Shown: positions 26,717-35,351, counted from the first letter of the stretch. The stretch: DNA of 47,912 nt from Comamonas aquatica NBRC 14918 (GCF_000739875.1 NZ_BBJR01000055.1:1-47912), one strand, 5' to 3'. Program-made: numbers and translations. Notes: generated by a model from the letters alone, not told the origin.

Positions 26717-27667
26717 ATGGAAACCAAATGGCTTGAAGATTTTGTCAGTCTGGCTGAAACGCGCAGCTTCAGCCGCTCTGCCCAGTTGCGCCACGTCACG
26801 CAGCCGGCTTTCTCGCGCCGCATCCAGGCGCTGGAGGCCTGGGCCGGGACCGACCTGGTGGATCGCAGCTCTTACCCCACGCGTCTGACGTCGGCGGGCA
26901 AGACCATGTACGACCAGGCGCTGGAGATGCTACAGTCCCTGCAGAGCACGCGCTCCATGCTGCGGGCCCATGCCAGCAGCGACAAGGGCATGGTCGGCTT
27001 TGCCGTGCCGCACACCCTTGCCTTCACCTTCTTCCCGGCCTGGGTGTCACAGGTGCAGGAGCAGTTCGGCTCCTTCAAGAGCCGCCTGATCGCCCTCAAC
27101 GTCCACGATGCGGTGATGCGCCTGGTCGAAGGTGGCTGTGACCTGCTGATTGCTTATCACCACAGCTCCCAGCCTTTCCAGCTGGACATGGCGCGCTATG
27201 AAATGGTGCGCCTGGGTGAAGAGTTGCTGGCGCCGTATGCCAAGCCCGATGCCAACGGCAAGCCCCTGTTCATGCTGCCGGGCCATGCCAGCGAGCCCCT
27301 GCCGTTCCTGGCCTACGGCCCGGGCGCCTACCTGGGGCGCCTGACCGAATTGCTGCTCAAGGAGGCTTCCATGCCGGTGCACCTGGAGCGGGTCTACGAA
27401 ACCGACATGGCCGAAGGCCTCAAGGCCATGGCCATCGAGGGCCATGGCGTGGCCTTCCTTCCGTACAGCGCGGTGCGCAACGAGCTGCAGTCCGGCCGCC
27501 TGGTCAGTGCCGTGCCCGAGGGGTCGCAGAAGTTCCAGCTACCCATGGATGTGCTGGCCTACCGGGAAAAGCCCACCGGCAAGGACGGCGCCAAGAGCGT
27601 GGTCCAGGCCCTGTGGAGCTTCCTGCAATCCCAGGCCGAAGGGCTGGAGAAAACCAAGGCACAGTGA
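26717..27667 (+). CDS. LysR-family regulator, HypT-like
   Basis: 316 residues. It begins METKWLEDFVSLAETRSFSR, with the helix-turn-helix at about 18-42 ending RHVTQPAFSRRIQALE; the next stretch is DRSSYPTRLTSAG. The METKWL start and spacing are those of E. coli HypT (hypochlorite-responsive) and its relatives, many of which control amino-acid or acid metabolism rather than chlorine stress. The effector domain holds FTFFPAWVSQVQEQF and GHGVAFLPYSAVRNEL. It lies between the divergent dctQMP operon and gltIJKL, so either may be its target. The frame is open upstream but without family sequence. Confidence 0.9.
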   Translation: METKWLEDFVSLAETRSFSRSAQLRHVTQPAFSRRIQALEAWAGTDLVDRSSYPTRLTSAGKTMYDQALEMLQSLQSTRSMLRAHASSDKGMVGFAVPHTLAFTFFPAWVSQVQEQFGSFKSRLIALNVHDAVMRLVEGGCDLLIAYHHSSQPFQLDMARYEMVRLGEELLAPYAKPDANGKPLFMLPGHASEPLPFLAYGPGAYLGRLTELLLKEASMPVHLERVYETDMAEGLKAMAIEGHGVAFLPYSAVRNELQSGRLVSAVPEGSQKFQLPMDVLAYREKPTGKDGAKSVVQALWSFLQSQAEGLEKTKAQ

Positions 27668-27684
27668 GGTTCTTACCCTAAGAG

Positions 27685-27701
27685 TTGGCACAGGTATTGC
27701 T
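27685..27701 (+). promoter_or_regulatory. Sigma-54 promoter match upstream of gltIJKL
   Basis: TTGGCAC-AGGTA-TTGCT matches the -24/-12 consensus (TGGCAC-N5-TTGC) exactly. It lies 18 bases after the LysR stop and predicts transcription from about 27712, leaving a leader of about 300 bases before gltI. RpoN/NtrC control of glutamate/aspartate uptake is known in other bacteria. No enhancer site was identified with confidence. Confidence 0.6.
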
Positions 27702-27726
27702 TGCATCTGCGGCAGTGCCTCCCGAG

Positions 27727-27767
27727 AAAAAAGCGACTTTCCCGAGGCCGAGAACGTCGTTTTTTTT
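27727..27767 (+). terminator. Possible terminator or attenuator in the gltI leader
   Basis: CGAC (27734-27737) pairs with GTCG (27756-27759), extended by an A run (27727-27732) against a T run (27760-27767), with one bulged G. It could end the LysR transcript or attenuate transcription from the sigma-54 promoter. A competing stem GCCTC/GAGGC (27717-27721 with 27744-27748) cannot form at the same time as a simple hairpin. The stem is weak. Confidence 0.45.
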
Positions 27768-27943
27768 CATTGGTCCGCGGTCTGGATGCAAGAAAACTGC
27801 CTGTTCTAGGTGTTTCTCCTGATCAAGCTTCTTCTTCAAATTGGTGCATACCTTTTAGGATGGAAGTCATTCCGCTTGGCTATGCCGGGTGGCGGAAAAG
27901 TCTGTCGCGTAGCTGACAAGCTGTGGCAGATTATGTACATTGT

Positions 27944-27957
27944 GCATGACCTCATGC
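27944..27957. promoter_or_regulatory. Palindrome upstream of gltI
   Basis: GCATGA-CC-TCATGC is a perfect inverted repeat 57 bases before the gltI start, in the AT-richer leader. It could be an operator for the neighbouring LysR protein or another regulator. The remainder of the 346-base stretch 27668-28013 holds only leader sequence and the good Shine-Dalgarno GAGGAG before gltI. Confidence 0.35.
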
Positions 27958-28013
27958 GTAAGCTGTCGGCTGCATGAGATTGCGTTGTCTCTAGTAAATC
28001 TGAGGAGCACTGA

Positions 28014-28922
28014 ATGAAGAAACATTTGCTGGCCGTGGCTGTGATGGCATTGGCTGCTGGTAGCGCCATGGCGCAGGCCAACGACACATTGGCCAAGGTG
28101 AAATCGTCGGGCAGCATCACCCTGGGTGTGCGCGAATCTTCGGGTGCACTGGGTTACACCCTGGGCGATGGCAAGTACGTGGGCTTTCACACCGAGATGG
28201 CGGAAAACATCGCTTCTGACCTGCGCAAGCAACTGGGCCTGTCCAAGCTGGAAACCAAGTACCAGCCCGTGACGTCGCAAAACCGTATTCCACTGGTAGT
28301 GAACGGCACCGTGGACCTGGAGTGCGGCTCCACCACCAATGACCTGAACCGTCAAAAGGACGTGGACTTCGCCAACACCACCTACGTGGAGCAGGTGCGC
28401 ATCGCCGTGAAGGCCAATTCCGGCATCAACGATGTCAAGGACCTGAACGGCAAGACCGTGGCCACCACCACGGGCACGACCTCGGTGCAACTGCTGCGCC
28501 AGAACAAGCGCGCCGAAGGCATCGAGTTCAAGAACATCATGGGCAAGGACCACGCCGACAGCTTCCTGCTGCTGGAAACCGGCCGTGCCGATGCGTTCGT
28601 GATGGACGGCTCCATCTTGGCGGGCAACATCTCCAAGTCCAAGAATGCCAAGGACTTCAAGATCGTGGGCGAACCCCTGTCCACCGAGCCGATCGCCTGC
28701 ATGGTGCGCAAGAACGACCCCGCCTTCCTGAAGGCCGTGAACGACTCGATCGCCCGCCAGGTCAAGGATGGCACGCTGGCCAAGCTGTGGGACAAGTGGT
28801 TCATCCAGCCTATCCCTCCCGCCAACGTGGCGGTGGGCCTGTGCCCCTATCGGAAGCCACCAAGAATGCTTGGAACAACCCCAACAACAAGCCTAAGGAA
28901 GATTACAACAAGTAATTCTTAG
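28014..28922 (+). CDS. gltI: Glutamate/aspartate ABC transporter receptor GltI, C-terminus apparently frameshifted
   Basis: 302 residues as read. Signal MKKHLLAVAVMALAAGSAMA|Q directs it to the periplasm. The family-3 receptor fold shows SGSITLGVRESSGALGYT, LVVNGTVDLECGSTTND (ligand loop), VATTTGTTSVQLLRQNK and KLWDKWFIQPIPPANVAVGL. After that Leu (about 28840) the text changes to a Cys/Pro/Arg-rich tail unlike the family. Reading on in another frame from 28844 gives PLSEATKNAWNNPNNKPKED and a stop at 28913-28915, the expected GltI ending. So either two extra bases or one missing base lies at about 28838-28846. Only the last 20-25 residues are affected and function may survive; a sequencing error is equally possible. 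Confidence 0.92.
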   Translation: MKKHLLAVAVMALAAGSAMAQANDTLAKVKSSGSITLGVRESSGALGYTLGDGKYVGFHTEMAENIASDLRKQLGLSKLETKYQPVTSQNRIPLVVNGTVDLECGSTTNDLNRQKDVDFANTTYVEQVRIAVKANSGINDVKDLNGKTVATTTGTTSVQLLRQNKRAEGIEFKNIMGKDHADSFLLLETGRADAFVMDGSILAGNISKSKNAKDFKIVGEPLSTEPIACMVRKNDPAFLKAVNDSIARQVKDGTLAKLWDKWFIQPIPPANVAVGLCPYRKPPRMLGTTPTTSLRKITTSNS

Positions 28923-28933
28923 CCGACGCGATG

Positions 28934-28967
28934 CGCCCCACCTGCATCTTGCGGGCCGGGGCGTTTT
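28934..28967 (+). other. Weak intercistronic hairpin after gltI
   Basis: CGCCCC (28934-28939) pairs with GGGGCG (28958-28963), followed by TTTT. It lies between gltI and gltJ. Partial termination or protection of the gltI message would give more receptor than permease, as in many ABC operons. Confidence 0.4.
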
Positions 28968-29022
28968 GCGTTGGAGGGCCTGTCATAGACGGGCATAAGG
29001 TGGTTAACTGGAAGGAAATCCT

Positions 29023-29778
29023 ATGAATTGGGATTGGCAAATGTTCTGCGAGGACACGCTGGACCGCACGGTGCGCGAAGGCTGTTTTGGCAAGGACGGC
29101 GACATCACCTACCTGGACTGGATGCTGTCGGCCTGGGGCTGGACCGTGTCCGTGTCCCTGCTGGCGCTGGTGCTGGCTTTGGTGGTGGGTGTGGTGATCG
29201 GTACCTTGCGTACCTTGGAAAACCGTCCCTGGACGGTGCGTTTCGGCAATGCGTGGGTGGAGTTTTTCCGCAATATCCCGTTGCTGGTGCAAATTTTTAT
29301 CTGGTACCACGTGGTGCCATCCATCTTCCCGGCGATGAAGTCCGTCTCGGGCTTTGTGCTGGTGGTGTTGGCCTTGGGCTTTTTCACTTCGGCGCGTATT
29401 GCCGAGCAGGTGCGCTCCGGCATCCAGGCGCTGCCACGCGGGCAGCGCTATGCGGGCATGGCCATGGGGTTCACCACCTGGCAGACCTACCGCTACGTGC
29501 TGCTGCCGAATGCCTTCCGCATCATCATTCCGCCGCTGACCAGCGAGACGATGAACATCTTCAAGAACTCGTCGGTGGCGTTTGCGGTGTCGGTGACCGA
29601 GCTGACCATGTTCGCCATGCAGGCACAGGAAGAAACGGGTCGCGGCATCGAGGTCTATTTGGCGGTGACCGGCCTGTACATCGTCTCGGCCTTCACCATC
29701 AACCGCATCATGGCCTTCATTGAAAAGCGCGTGCGTGTGCCTGGTCTGGTGGCGCCCGGTGCGGCGGGAGGGCACTAA
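29023..29778 (+). CDS. gltJ: Glutamate/aspartate ABC transporter permease GltJ
   Basis: 251 residues, inner membrane. The N-terminal MNWDWQMFCEDT is typical of GltJ. Membrane helices follow, including SLLALVLALVVGVVIGTLR. The permease motif FFRNIPLLVQIFIWYH and the EAA loop EQVRSGIQALPRGQRYAGMA contact the ATPase. PLTSETMNIFKNSSVAFAVS is the later conserved segment. It forms the channel with GltK, whose ATG comes three bases after its stop. Start confirmed by AAGGAA eight bases upstream. Confidence 0.95.
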   Translation: MNWDWQMFCEDTLDRTVREGCFGKDGDITYLDWMLSAWGWTVSVSLLALVLALVVGVVIGTLRTLENRPWTVRFGNAWVEFFRNIPLLVQIFIWYHVVPSIFPAMKSVSGFVLVVLALGFFTSARIAEQVRSGIQALPRGQRYAGMAMGFTTWQTYRYVLLPNAFRIIIPPLTSETMNIFKNSSVAFAVSVTELTMFAMQAQEETGRGIEVYLAVTGLYIVSAFTINRIMAFIEKRVRVPGLVAPGAAGGH

Positions 29779-29781
29779 ACC

Positions 29782-30453
29782 ATGAATTTCTCTTTGGACT
29801 GGTCGTTTTACAACTGGGACCTGATCAGCAACTTTGTGATCAAGGGCCTGGGTTTCAGCCTGATGCTGACCGTCATCGCCACCCTGGGCGGCATCTTCTT
29901 CGGCACGGTGCTGGCGTTGATGCGGCTGTCGGGCAAGAAGTGGCTGGATCTGCCTGCCACCATCTACGTCAACGGCATGCGTTCCATTCCGCTGGTGATG
30001 GTGATCCTGTGGTTCTTCCTGCTGGTGCCCCTGGTGATCGGCAAGCCGATCGGCGCTGAGATGTCGGCCATCATCACCTTCATCGCCTTCGAGGCGGCCT
30101 ACTTCTCCGAGATCATGCGTGCGGGCATCCAGTCCGTGCCGCGTGGCCAGGTGTTTGCCGGCCAGGCCCTGGGCATGACCTATGGGCAGAACATGCGCCT
30201 GGTGGTGCTGCCACAGGCCTTCCGCAACATGCTGCCGGTGCTGCTGACGCAGACCATCATCCTGTTCCAGGACACGTCCCTGGTGTACGCAATCGGTGCC
30301 TACGACATGCTCAAGGGCTTCGAGGTTGCCGGCAAGAACTTTGGTCGCCCGATGGAAGCCTATCTGGCCGCCGCCGTTATTTACTTTGTGATCTGCTTTG
30401 CCCTGTCCTACTGGGTCAAGCGCCTGCACAAGAAGATCGCCATCATCCGTTGA
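29782..30453 (+). CDS. gltK: Glutamate/aspartate ABC transporter permease GltK
   Basis: 223 residues with about five membrane helices, the usual size. Diagnostic stretches: GLGFSLMLTVIATLGGIFFG, YVNGMRSIPLVMVILWFFLL, EIMRAGIQSVPRGQVFAGQALGM (coupling loop) and LLTQTIILFQDTSLVYAIG. Partner of GltJ in the inner membrane. It begins three bases after gltJ and is followed by gltL after 30 bases, so gltIJKL is one operon. Confidence 0.95.
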   Translation: MNFSLDWSFYNWDLISNFVIKGLGFSLMLTVIATLGGIFFGTVLALMRLSGKKWLDLPATIYVNGMRSIPLVMVILWFFLLVPLVIGKPIGAEMSAIITFIAFEAAYFSEIMRAGIQSVPRGQVFAGQALGMTYGQNMRLVVLPQAFRNMLPVLLTQTIILFQDTSLVYAIGAYDMLKGFEVAGKNFGRPMEAYLAAAVIYFVICFALSYWVKRLHKKIAIIR

Positions 30454-30483
30454 TGTGCGCTCTGCAAGATTGAGGATTTATTC

Positions 30484-31221
30484 ATGATCGAACTCAAGAA
30501 CGTCTCCAAGTGGTACGGCAGCTTCCAGGTGCTCAACGACTGCTCCACCCACATCAAAAAGGGTGAAGTGGTGGTGGTGTGCGGCCCCTCGGGCTCCGGC
30601 AAGTCCACGCTGATCAAGACCATCAATGCGCTGGAGCCCATCCAGAAGGGCGAGATCTGGGTGAACGGCACGCCCGTGCACGACCCCAAGACCAACCTGC
30701 CCAAGCTGCGCTCCACCGTGGGCATGGTGTTTCAGCACTTCGAGCTGTTCCCCCACCTGACGGTGACTGAGAACCTGACGATCGCACAGATCAAGGTGCT
30801 GGGCCGCAGCCCCGACGAAGCCAAGGTGCGTGGCCTGAGGATGCTGGACCGCGTGGGCCTGATGGCGCACAAGGACAAGGTGCCCGGCCAGCTGTCGGGT
30901 GGCCAGCAGCAGCGCGTGGCGATTGCCCGTGCGCTGTCCATGGACCCGAACGTGATGCTGTTTGACGAGCCCACATCGGCGCTGGACCCCGAAATGGTGG
31001 GCGAAGTGCTGGACGTGATGGTGAGCCTGGCGCACGAAGGCATGACCATGATGTGCGTGACGCACGAAATGGGCTTCGCCAAGAAGGTGGCCAGCCGCGT
31101 GATCTTCATGGACGTGGGCGGCAAGATCCTGGAGGACTGCACCAAGGAAGACTTCTTTGGCAATCCCGATGCGCGCCAGCCCCGGACCAAGGACTTTCTG
31201 GGCAAGATCCTGCAGCACTGA
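30484..31221 (+). CDS. gltL: Glutamate/aspartate ABC transporter ATPase GltL
   Basis: 245 residues. Walker [10 protein letters not shown] at 34-42, Q-loop [15 protein letters not shown], signature LSGGQQQR at 137-144, Walker [13 protein letters not shown] from 157 and the switch His in [13 protein letters not shown]. It drives uptake by GltJK on the cytoplasmic side. ATG 30484 is preceded by TTGAGGA about nine bases away. Last gene of the operon, followed by a strong terminator. Confidence 0.96.
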   Translation: MIELKNVSKWYGSFQVLNDCSTHIKKGEVVVVCGPSGSGKSTLIKTINALEPIQKGEIWVNGTPVHDPKTNLPKLRSTVGMVFQHFELFPHLTVTENLTIAQIKVLGRSPDEAKVRGLRMLDRVGLMAHKDKVPGQLSGGQQQRVAIARALSMDPNVMLFDEPTSALDPEMVGEVLDVMVSLAHEGMTMMCVTHEMGFAKKVASRVIFMDVGGKILEDCTKEDFFGNPDARQPRTKDFLGKILQH

Positions 31222-31241
31222 GCGCAGGCCCCAGGCACCCC

Positions 31242-31270
31242 AAAAGCCGCTGTCACCAGCGGCTTTTTTT
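31242..31270 (+). terminator. Rho-independent terminator of gltIJKL
   Basis: Stem AAAGCCGCTG/CAGCGGCTTT (31243-31252 with 31257-31266), four-base loop, T run 31264-31270. The leading A run may also let it serve the convergent minus-strand gene. Confidence 0.93.
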
Positions 31271-31327
31271 ATGACAAAAAGGCCTGAAACGCTTATGCAG
31301 TGTGCGTTGATTGCTATGGTTGCTGCA

Positions 31328-32107
31328 TCATTCCTGGTCGGCCAGCTCGGCGTGGTGCGCGGCTTCGCCGTGCTTCCAGTAGGCGGCGATGCGCATGCGC
31401 TTGGGCGAGGCACCCTTGGCCAGCGCGATCTTGCGCAGGGCGGCCATGTCGCTGTGTTCGCCGGCGGCCCAAACAAAGCCGCTGCCCTCGGGCAGCGCCA
31501 GAGCCTCGGCGGCATCGGTCAGCGCATCCACCCACTGCAGATCGACCTGGGCCTGCGAGGGCAGGGCGCGGCGGTCGGCCTCGGGCACGGCCAGGCGCAC
31601 CGTCACCTGGGCGCTGGCGGGCAGCTCGGCCAGGGCGCGCTCGACGGCCGGCAGGCCGCTGGCATCGGCCAGCATCCAGTACCAGTCAAAGTCCTTGCGG
31701 ATCACCAGCGAGCCACGCGGGCCGGCCGCGCCCACCCACGAACCCATGGCAGCGGTGCGTGCCCATTCGGTGGCGGGGCCGTGGTCGTGCAGGGCAAAGT
31801 CCACGGTCAGGGTGTTGGTGGTCCAGCGCAGCGGCGTGTAGTCGCGCATGGTGGGGCGGGGACCGTCGACCATGGGCTTGCCGTCCACCAACTGGGGCAG
31901 CAGGGGCTTGTCCAGGCCGGACTGCGGCAGGATGAGCTTGAAGTGGTCATCAAACCCCGCGCTGGCGAAGTCGCGCAGCTCGCCCACCAGGGTCAGGCGC
32001 AGAAAGCCGGGGCTGATCTGCTCGCGCGACAGCAGTTGCAGGTGGCGGGCCTTGAAGGGGTGGCGAACGCGTTCAAAAGCAGGGGAAGAGGTCACTTCGG
32101 TGGTCAT
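31328..32107 (-). CDS. Siderophore-interacting protein (ferric-chelate reductase)
   Basis: 259 residues. The FAD domain (about 15-135) contains MRDYTPLRWTTNTLTVDFALHD: RxYT plus the following strand binds the flavin. WVGAAGPRGSLVI precedes the NAD(P)H-binding domain with WYWMLADASGLPAVERAL and GSGFVWAAGEHSDMAALRK. Cytoplasmic enzymes of this ViuB/YqjH family reduce imported ferric siderophores and release iron. A Fur-type box 15-33 bases upstream of the start strongly supports iron control. It diverges from pyrC; 86 bases separate the two starts. Confidence 0.92.
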   Translation of the reverse strand: MTTEVTSSPAFERVRHPFKARHLQLLSREQISPGFLRLTLVGELRDFASAGFDDHFKLILPQSGLDKPLLPQLVDGKPMVDGPRPTMRDYTPLRWTTNTLTVDFALHDHGPATEWARTAAMGSWVGAAGPRGSLVIRKDFDWYWMLADASGLPAVERALAELPASAQVTVRLAVPEADRRALPSQAQVDLQWVDALTDAAEALALPEGSGFVWAAGEHSDMAALRKIALAKGASPKRMRIAAYWKHGEAAHHAELADQE

Positions 32108-32122
32108 TGTGCTGTGTTTTTA

Positions 32123-32141
32123 AATGAGAGTGCTTCTCATT
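32123..32141. promoter_or_regulatory. Fur box
   Basis: AATGAGA-GTGCT-TCTCATT, a perfect 7-5-7 inverted repeat of the 19-bp Fur type, lies 16 bases upstream of the siderophore-interacting protein start. Iron-bound Fur would block this promoter. It lies 52 bases upstream of the divergent pyrC start, so an effect on pyrC is possible but not implied. Confidence 0.8.
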
Positions 32142-32193
32142 ATGCACATGCGCAGGATTTCTGCAGGACCGCAGTCAATGGGACAATACGGCC

Positions 32194-33237
32194 ATGACTG
32201 CCCCCACGACCCTCACCCTGACCCGTCCCGATGATTGGCACCTGCACGTGCGCGATGGCGATGCCATGCGCTGCGTGGTGCCGCACAGCGCCCGCCAGAT
32301 GGGCCGCGCCATCATCATGCCGAACCTGAAGCCGCCCGTGACCACGGCCGAGATGGCGCTGGCTTACCGCGCGCGCATTCTGTCGGCCGTGCCCGCCGGC
32401 AACCAGTTTCAGCCGCTGATGACGCTGTACCTGACGGACAACCTGGGCCCCGAGGGGATCGTGCGCGCCAAGGCCGCCGGCGTGGTGGCCTGCAAGCTGT
32501 ACCCCGCAGGTGCCACGACCAATTCCGACCATGGTGTGACCGACCTGCGCAAGATCTACCCCACGCTGGAGGCCATGCAGCGCGAGGGCCTGGTGCTGCT
32601 GGTGCACGGCGAAGTGACCGACGCCAGCATCGACCTGTTCGACCGCGAGGCGGTGTTCATCGAGCAGCAGCTCCAGCCCCTGCGCCAGGATTTCCCCGAG
32701 CTCAAGATCGTCATGGAGCACGTGACGACCAAGGAAGCGGCCGAGTACGTGGCCGCTGCCGACGACTTCCTGGGCGCCACCATCACGCCCCAGCACCTGC
32801 TGTTCAACCGCAACGCCATCTTCCTGGGCGGCGTGCGCCCGCACTTCTACTGCCTGCCGGTGCTCAAGCGCGAAACCCACCGCCTGGCCCTGGTGCAGGC
32901 CGCCACCAGCGGCAGCAAGAAGTTCTTCCTGGGCACCGACAGCGCGCCCCATGCCGCCCACCTCAAGGAAGCGGCCACGGGCTGCGCCGGCTGCTACAGC
33001 GCCCACGCGGCGATCGAGATGTACGCCGAGGTGTTTGACAACGCCGGCGCCCTGGACAAGCTGGAAGCCTTTGCCTCCTTCAACGGCGCGGACTTCTACG
33101 GCCTGCCGCGCAACACCGACACCATCACCCTGGTCAAGGAAAGCTGGACCCCGCCCGCCAGCTTCGAGTACGGCGAAGGGGCCCAGCTCAAACCGCTGCG
33201 CTTTGGCGAAGCCCTGCCCTGGAAGCTGCTGGACTGA
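32194..33237 (+). CDS. pyrC: Dihydroorotase (type II)
   Basis: 347 residues, the length of E. coli PyrC. It cyclises carbamoyl aspartate to dihydroorotate in pyrimidine synthesis. Metal ligands: H16 and H18 in [10 protein letters not shown], carboxylated lysine K101 in [16 protein letters not shown], His in LVHGEVTD, His in MEHVTTKEA and D249 in [24 protein letters not shown] is the flexible substrate region. Cytoplasmic homodimer. Monocistronic, with its own terminator about 70 bases later. Confidence 0.97.
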   Translation: MTAPTTLTLTRPDDWHLHVRDGDAMRCVVPHSARQMGRAIIMPNLKPPVTTAEMALAYRARILSAVPAGNQFQPLMTLYLTDNLGPEGIVRAKAAGVVACKLYPAGATTNSDHGVTDLRKIYPTLEAMQREGLVLLVHGEVTDASIDLFDREAVFIEQQLQPLRQDFPELKIVMEHVTTKEAAEYVAAADDFLGATITPQHLLFNRNAIFLGGVRPHFYCLPVLKRETHRLALVQAATSGSKKFFLGTDSAPHAAHLKEAATGCAGCYSAHAAIEMYAEVFDNAGALDKLEAFASFNGADFYGLPRNTDTITLVKESWTPPASFEYGEGAQLKPLRFGEALPWKLLD

Positions 33238-33302
33238 AAAAAGAGAAGCTGCCTGCGCTGGATTTGCAAGGAATTCAGGCGCAAAGCCTGCTGAAAACCA
33301 GC

Positions 33303-33331
33303 AAGGAGCTGCGCAAGCAGCTCCTTTTTTT
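33303..33331 (+). terminator. Rho-independent terminator of pyrC
   Basis: Stem AAGGAGCTGC/GCAGCTCCTT (33303-33312 with 33317-33326), GCAA tetraloop, T run to 33331. Confidence 0.94.
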
Positions 33332-33388
33332 GTATTGGCAAGCCGCGGTGGCTCGGGTAGGCTGTGCAGCAGTCCAAGGAGTGCCTGC

Positions 33389-34273
33389 ATGCCCACCGAT
33401 GTCCAGCCGCGAATCGCCCTCTTGATCGATGCCGACAACGCCCCGTCGGAGATGATCGATGAAATCCTGACCGAGCTGTCCACTTTCGGCGTCATCAACA
33501 CCCGCCGTGCCTATGGCAACTGGACCAAGCCCGGCCTGCACGGCTGGCAGTCCAAGCTGCTGGAGTACGCCCTGCGGCCCATGCAGCAGTTCGACTATTC
33601 CAAGGGCAAGAACGCCACCGACATGGCCATGACCGTGGACGCCATGGAGCTGCTCTATACCGAAAAGCCCGATGCCTTCGGCATCGTCTCCTCCGACGCC
33701 GACTTCACCCCGCTGGTCATGCACCTGCGCGCCAAGGGGGCGGCCGTCTATGGCTTTGGCGCCAGCCAGACGCCCAAGGCCTTCGTCAACGCCTGTTCGC
33801 GCTTTCTGTACTTCGATGCGCTGTCGGAGCTGGGCGACGGCGTCACCAGCCGGGCCGAGCGCCGCAGCCTGGCGCAGGAGGCGGAGGCCGGCGACAGCCT
33901 GGACCTGCCCGGCGTGCCGGTGCCCGAGCCGGCCGCCACGGCGCCGGCCGGGGCACCGCTGGCGCTGGATGTGGCCCAGCCCTGCGGCTTCAGCCTGCGC
34001 GTGCCCTCGCAGCAGCTGCGCCAGGACCGCCAACTGGTCGCCATGCTGCGCGATGCCGTCAAGGCCACCCAGGACGAAAGCGGCTGGGCCCGCGTCGGCG
34101 CCGTGGGCACGCACATCGGCAACAAGCTGCCCTTCGATGCACGCAACTACGGCTACGCCACCCTGACCAAGCTGCTGGCGGCCACCCAGATGTTCGAGCT
34201 GCGCGACGAGGGCACCTCGCGCGTGGCCGTGCGCGACAAACGCTTTGTGGAACTGCCCGCGCCCGGCAAGTAG
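33389..34273 (+). CDS. NYN-domain ribonuclease-like protein with C-terminal LOTUS/OST-HTH domain
   Basis: 294 residues. The NYN (PIN-like) domain runs from about 7 to 145: ALLIDADNAPSEM carries the first acidic pair, KNATDMAMTVDAMELLY the middle acid, and FGIVSSDADFTPLVMHLR the last acidic cluster, together the metal-binding site of this nuclease fold. A Pro/Ala-rich linker (about 165-195) leads to a winged-helix LOTUS domain (about 210-285) with LRDAVKATQDESGWARVGAVG and YGYATLTKLLAATQMFELR, which in other proteins binds RNA. The acids are intact, so RNase activity is plausible; no specific role is known. It starts at ATG 33389 after AAGGAG; longer readings run into pyrC. Monocistronic. Confidence 0.88.
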   Translation: MPTDVQPRIALLIDADNAPSEMIDEILTELSTFGVINTRRAYGNWTKPGLHGWQSKLLEYALRPMQQFDYSKGKNATDMAMTVDAMELLYTEKPDAFGIVSSDADFTPLVMHLRAKGAAVYGFGASQTPKAFVNACSRFLYFDALSELGDGVTSRAERRSLAQEAEAGDSLDLPGVPVPEPAATAPAGAPLALDVAQPCGFSLRVPSQQLRQDRQLVAMLRDAVKATQDESGWARVGAVGTHIGNKLPFDARNYGYATLTKLLAATQMFELRDEGTSRVAVRDKRFVELPAPGK

Positions 34274-34471
34274 GACGATGCTGTCAGCAGGCCGGGCCGG
34301 CGAACTTTTCCTTCTATGATGACTCCCTCACATCGCGCGGCAGGCACTCCATAAGATCACGACAACATCGGAGCCTGGGACTGGTGACAAGCGCTTGAAT
34401 CTGGCTGCCGGCGCCCCCAACTGGCAGGCTGTGGGCCCTGGGCCCGATTTCCCCTGGTGGAGAAACTCACA

Positions 34472-35344
34472 ATGAAACGAATCGCTCTTTTTCTGTTGAC
34501 CAACATTGCCGTGGTGGCGGTGCTGGGCATCACGGCCAGCCTGCTGGGCGTGAACCGCTTCCTGACCGCCAACGGCCTGAACCTGGGGGCGCTGCTGGGC
34601 TTTGCCTTCATCATGGGCTTTGGCGGCGCCATCATCTCGCTGCTGATCTCCAAGCCCGTGGCCAAGTGGAGCTCGGGCGTGCACGTGATCGAGCAGCCCC
34701 GCAACGCCGACGAAGCCTGGATCGTGGACACCGTGCGCAAGTTCGCCGACAAGGCTGGCATCGGCATGCCCGAAGTCGGGATCTACGAGGGTGAACCGAA
34801 CGCGTTTGCCACCGGCGCCTTCAAGAACAGCGCCCTGGTGGCCGTGTCCACCGGCCTGCTGCAGGGCATGACGCGCGAAGAGGTCGAGGCTGTGATCGGC
34901 CACGAGGTGGCGCACATCGCCAACGGCGACATGGTGACCATGACGCTGATCCAGGGCGTGATGAACACCTTCGTGGTGTTCCTGTCGCGCGTCATCGGCT
35001 ATGCCGTGGACAGCTTCCTGCGCAAGGGCGATTCCGAAAGCTCCGGCCCCGGCATTGGCTACTACGTGACCACCATCGTCATGGACATCCTGCTGGGCTT
35101 CGTGGCCGCCATGATCGTCGCCTGGTTCTCGCGCCAGCGCGAGTTCCGTGCCGACGCCGGTGCCGCCCAACTGATGGGCCGCAAGCAGCCCATGGTGAAC
35201 GCCCTGGCGCGCCTGGGCGGCATGGTCCCTGGCGAGCTGCCCAAGAGCATGCAGGCCATGGGCATCACCGGTGGCATTGGCAAGCTGTTCTCCAGCCACC
35301 CGCCCATTGAAGAGCGCATTGCGGCGCTGCAAAACAGCCACTGA
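34472..35344 (+). CDS. htpX: Membrane zinc metalloprotease HtpX
   Basis: 290 residues. Two N-terminal helices ([19 protein letters not shown] and [20 protein letters not shown]) precede the protease domain. Zinc ligands H144 and H148 with catalytic E145 are in [13 protein letters not shown]; the third ligand E224 lies in [14 protein letters not shown]. Two further helices follow in [16 protein letters not shown] and [16 protein letters not shown]. It ends [14 protein letters not shown] as expected. HtpX degrades misfolded inner-membrane proteins and is usually stress-induced. ATG 34472 follows the Shine-Dalgarno GGTGGAG; a GTG at 34457 in frame falls inside that signal. Confidence 0.96.
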   Translation: MKRIALFLLTNIAVVAVLGITASLLGVNRFLTANGLNLGALLGFAFIMGFGGAIISLLISKPVAKWSSGVHVIEQPRNADEAWIVDTVRKFADKAGIGMPEVGIYEGEPNAFATGAFKNSALVAVSTGLLQGMTREEVEAVIGHEVAHIANGDMVTMTLIQGVMNTFVVFLSRVIGYAVDSFLRKGDSESSGPGIGYYVTTIVMDILLGFVAAMIVAWFSRQREFRADAGAAQLMGRKQPMVNALARLGGMVPGELPKSMQAMGITGGIGKLFSSHPPIEERIAALQNSH

Positions 35345-35351
35345 AGCGTGC

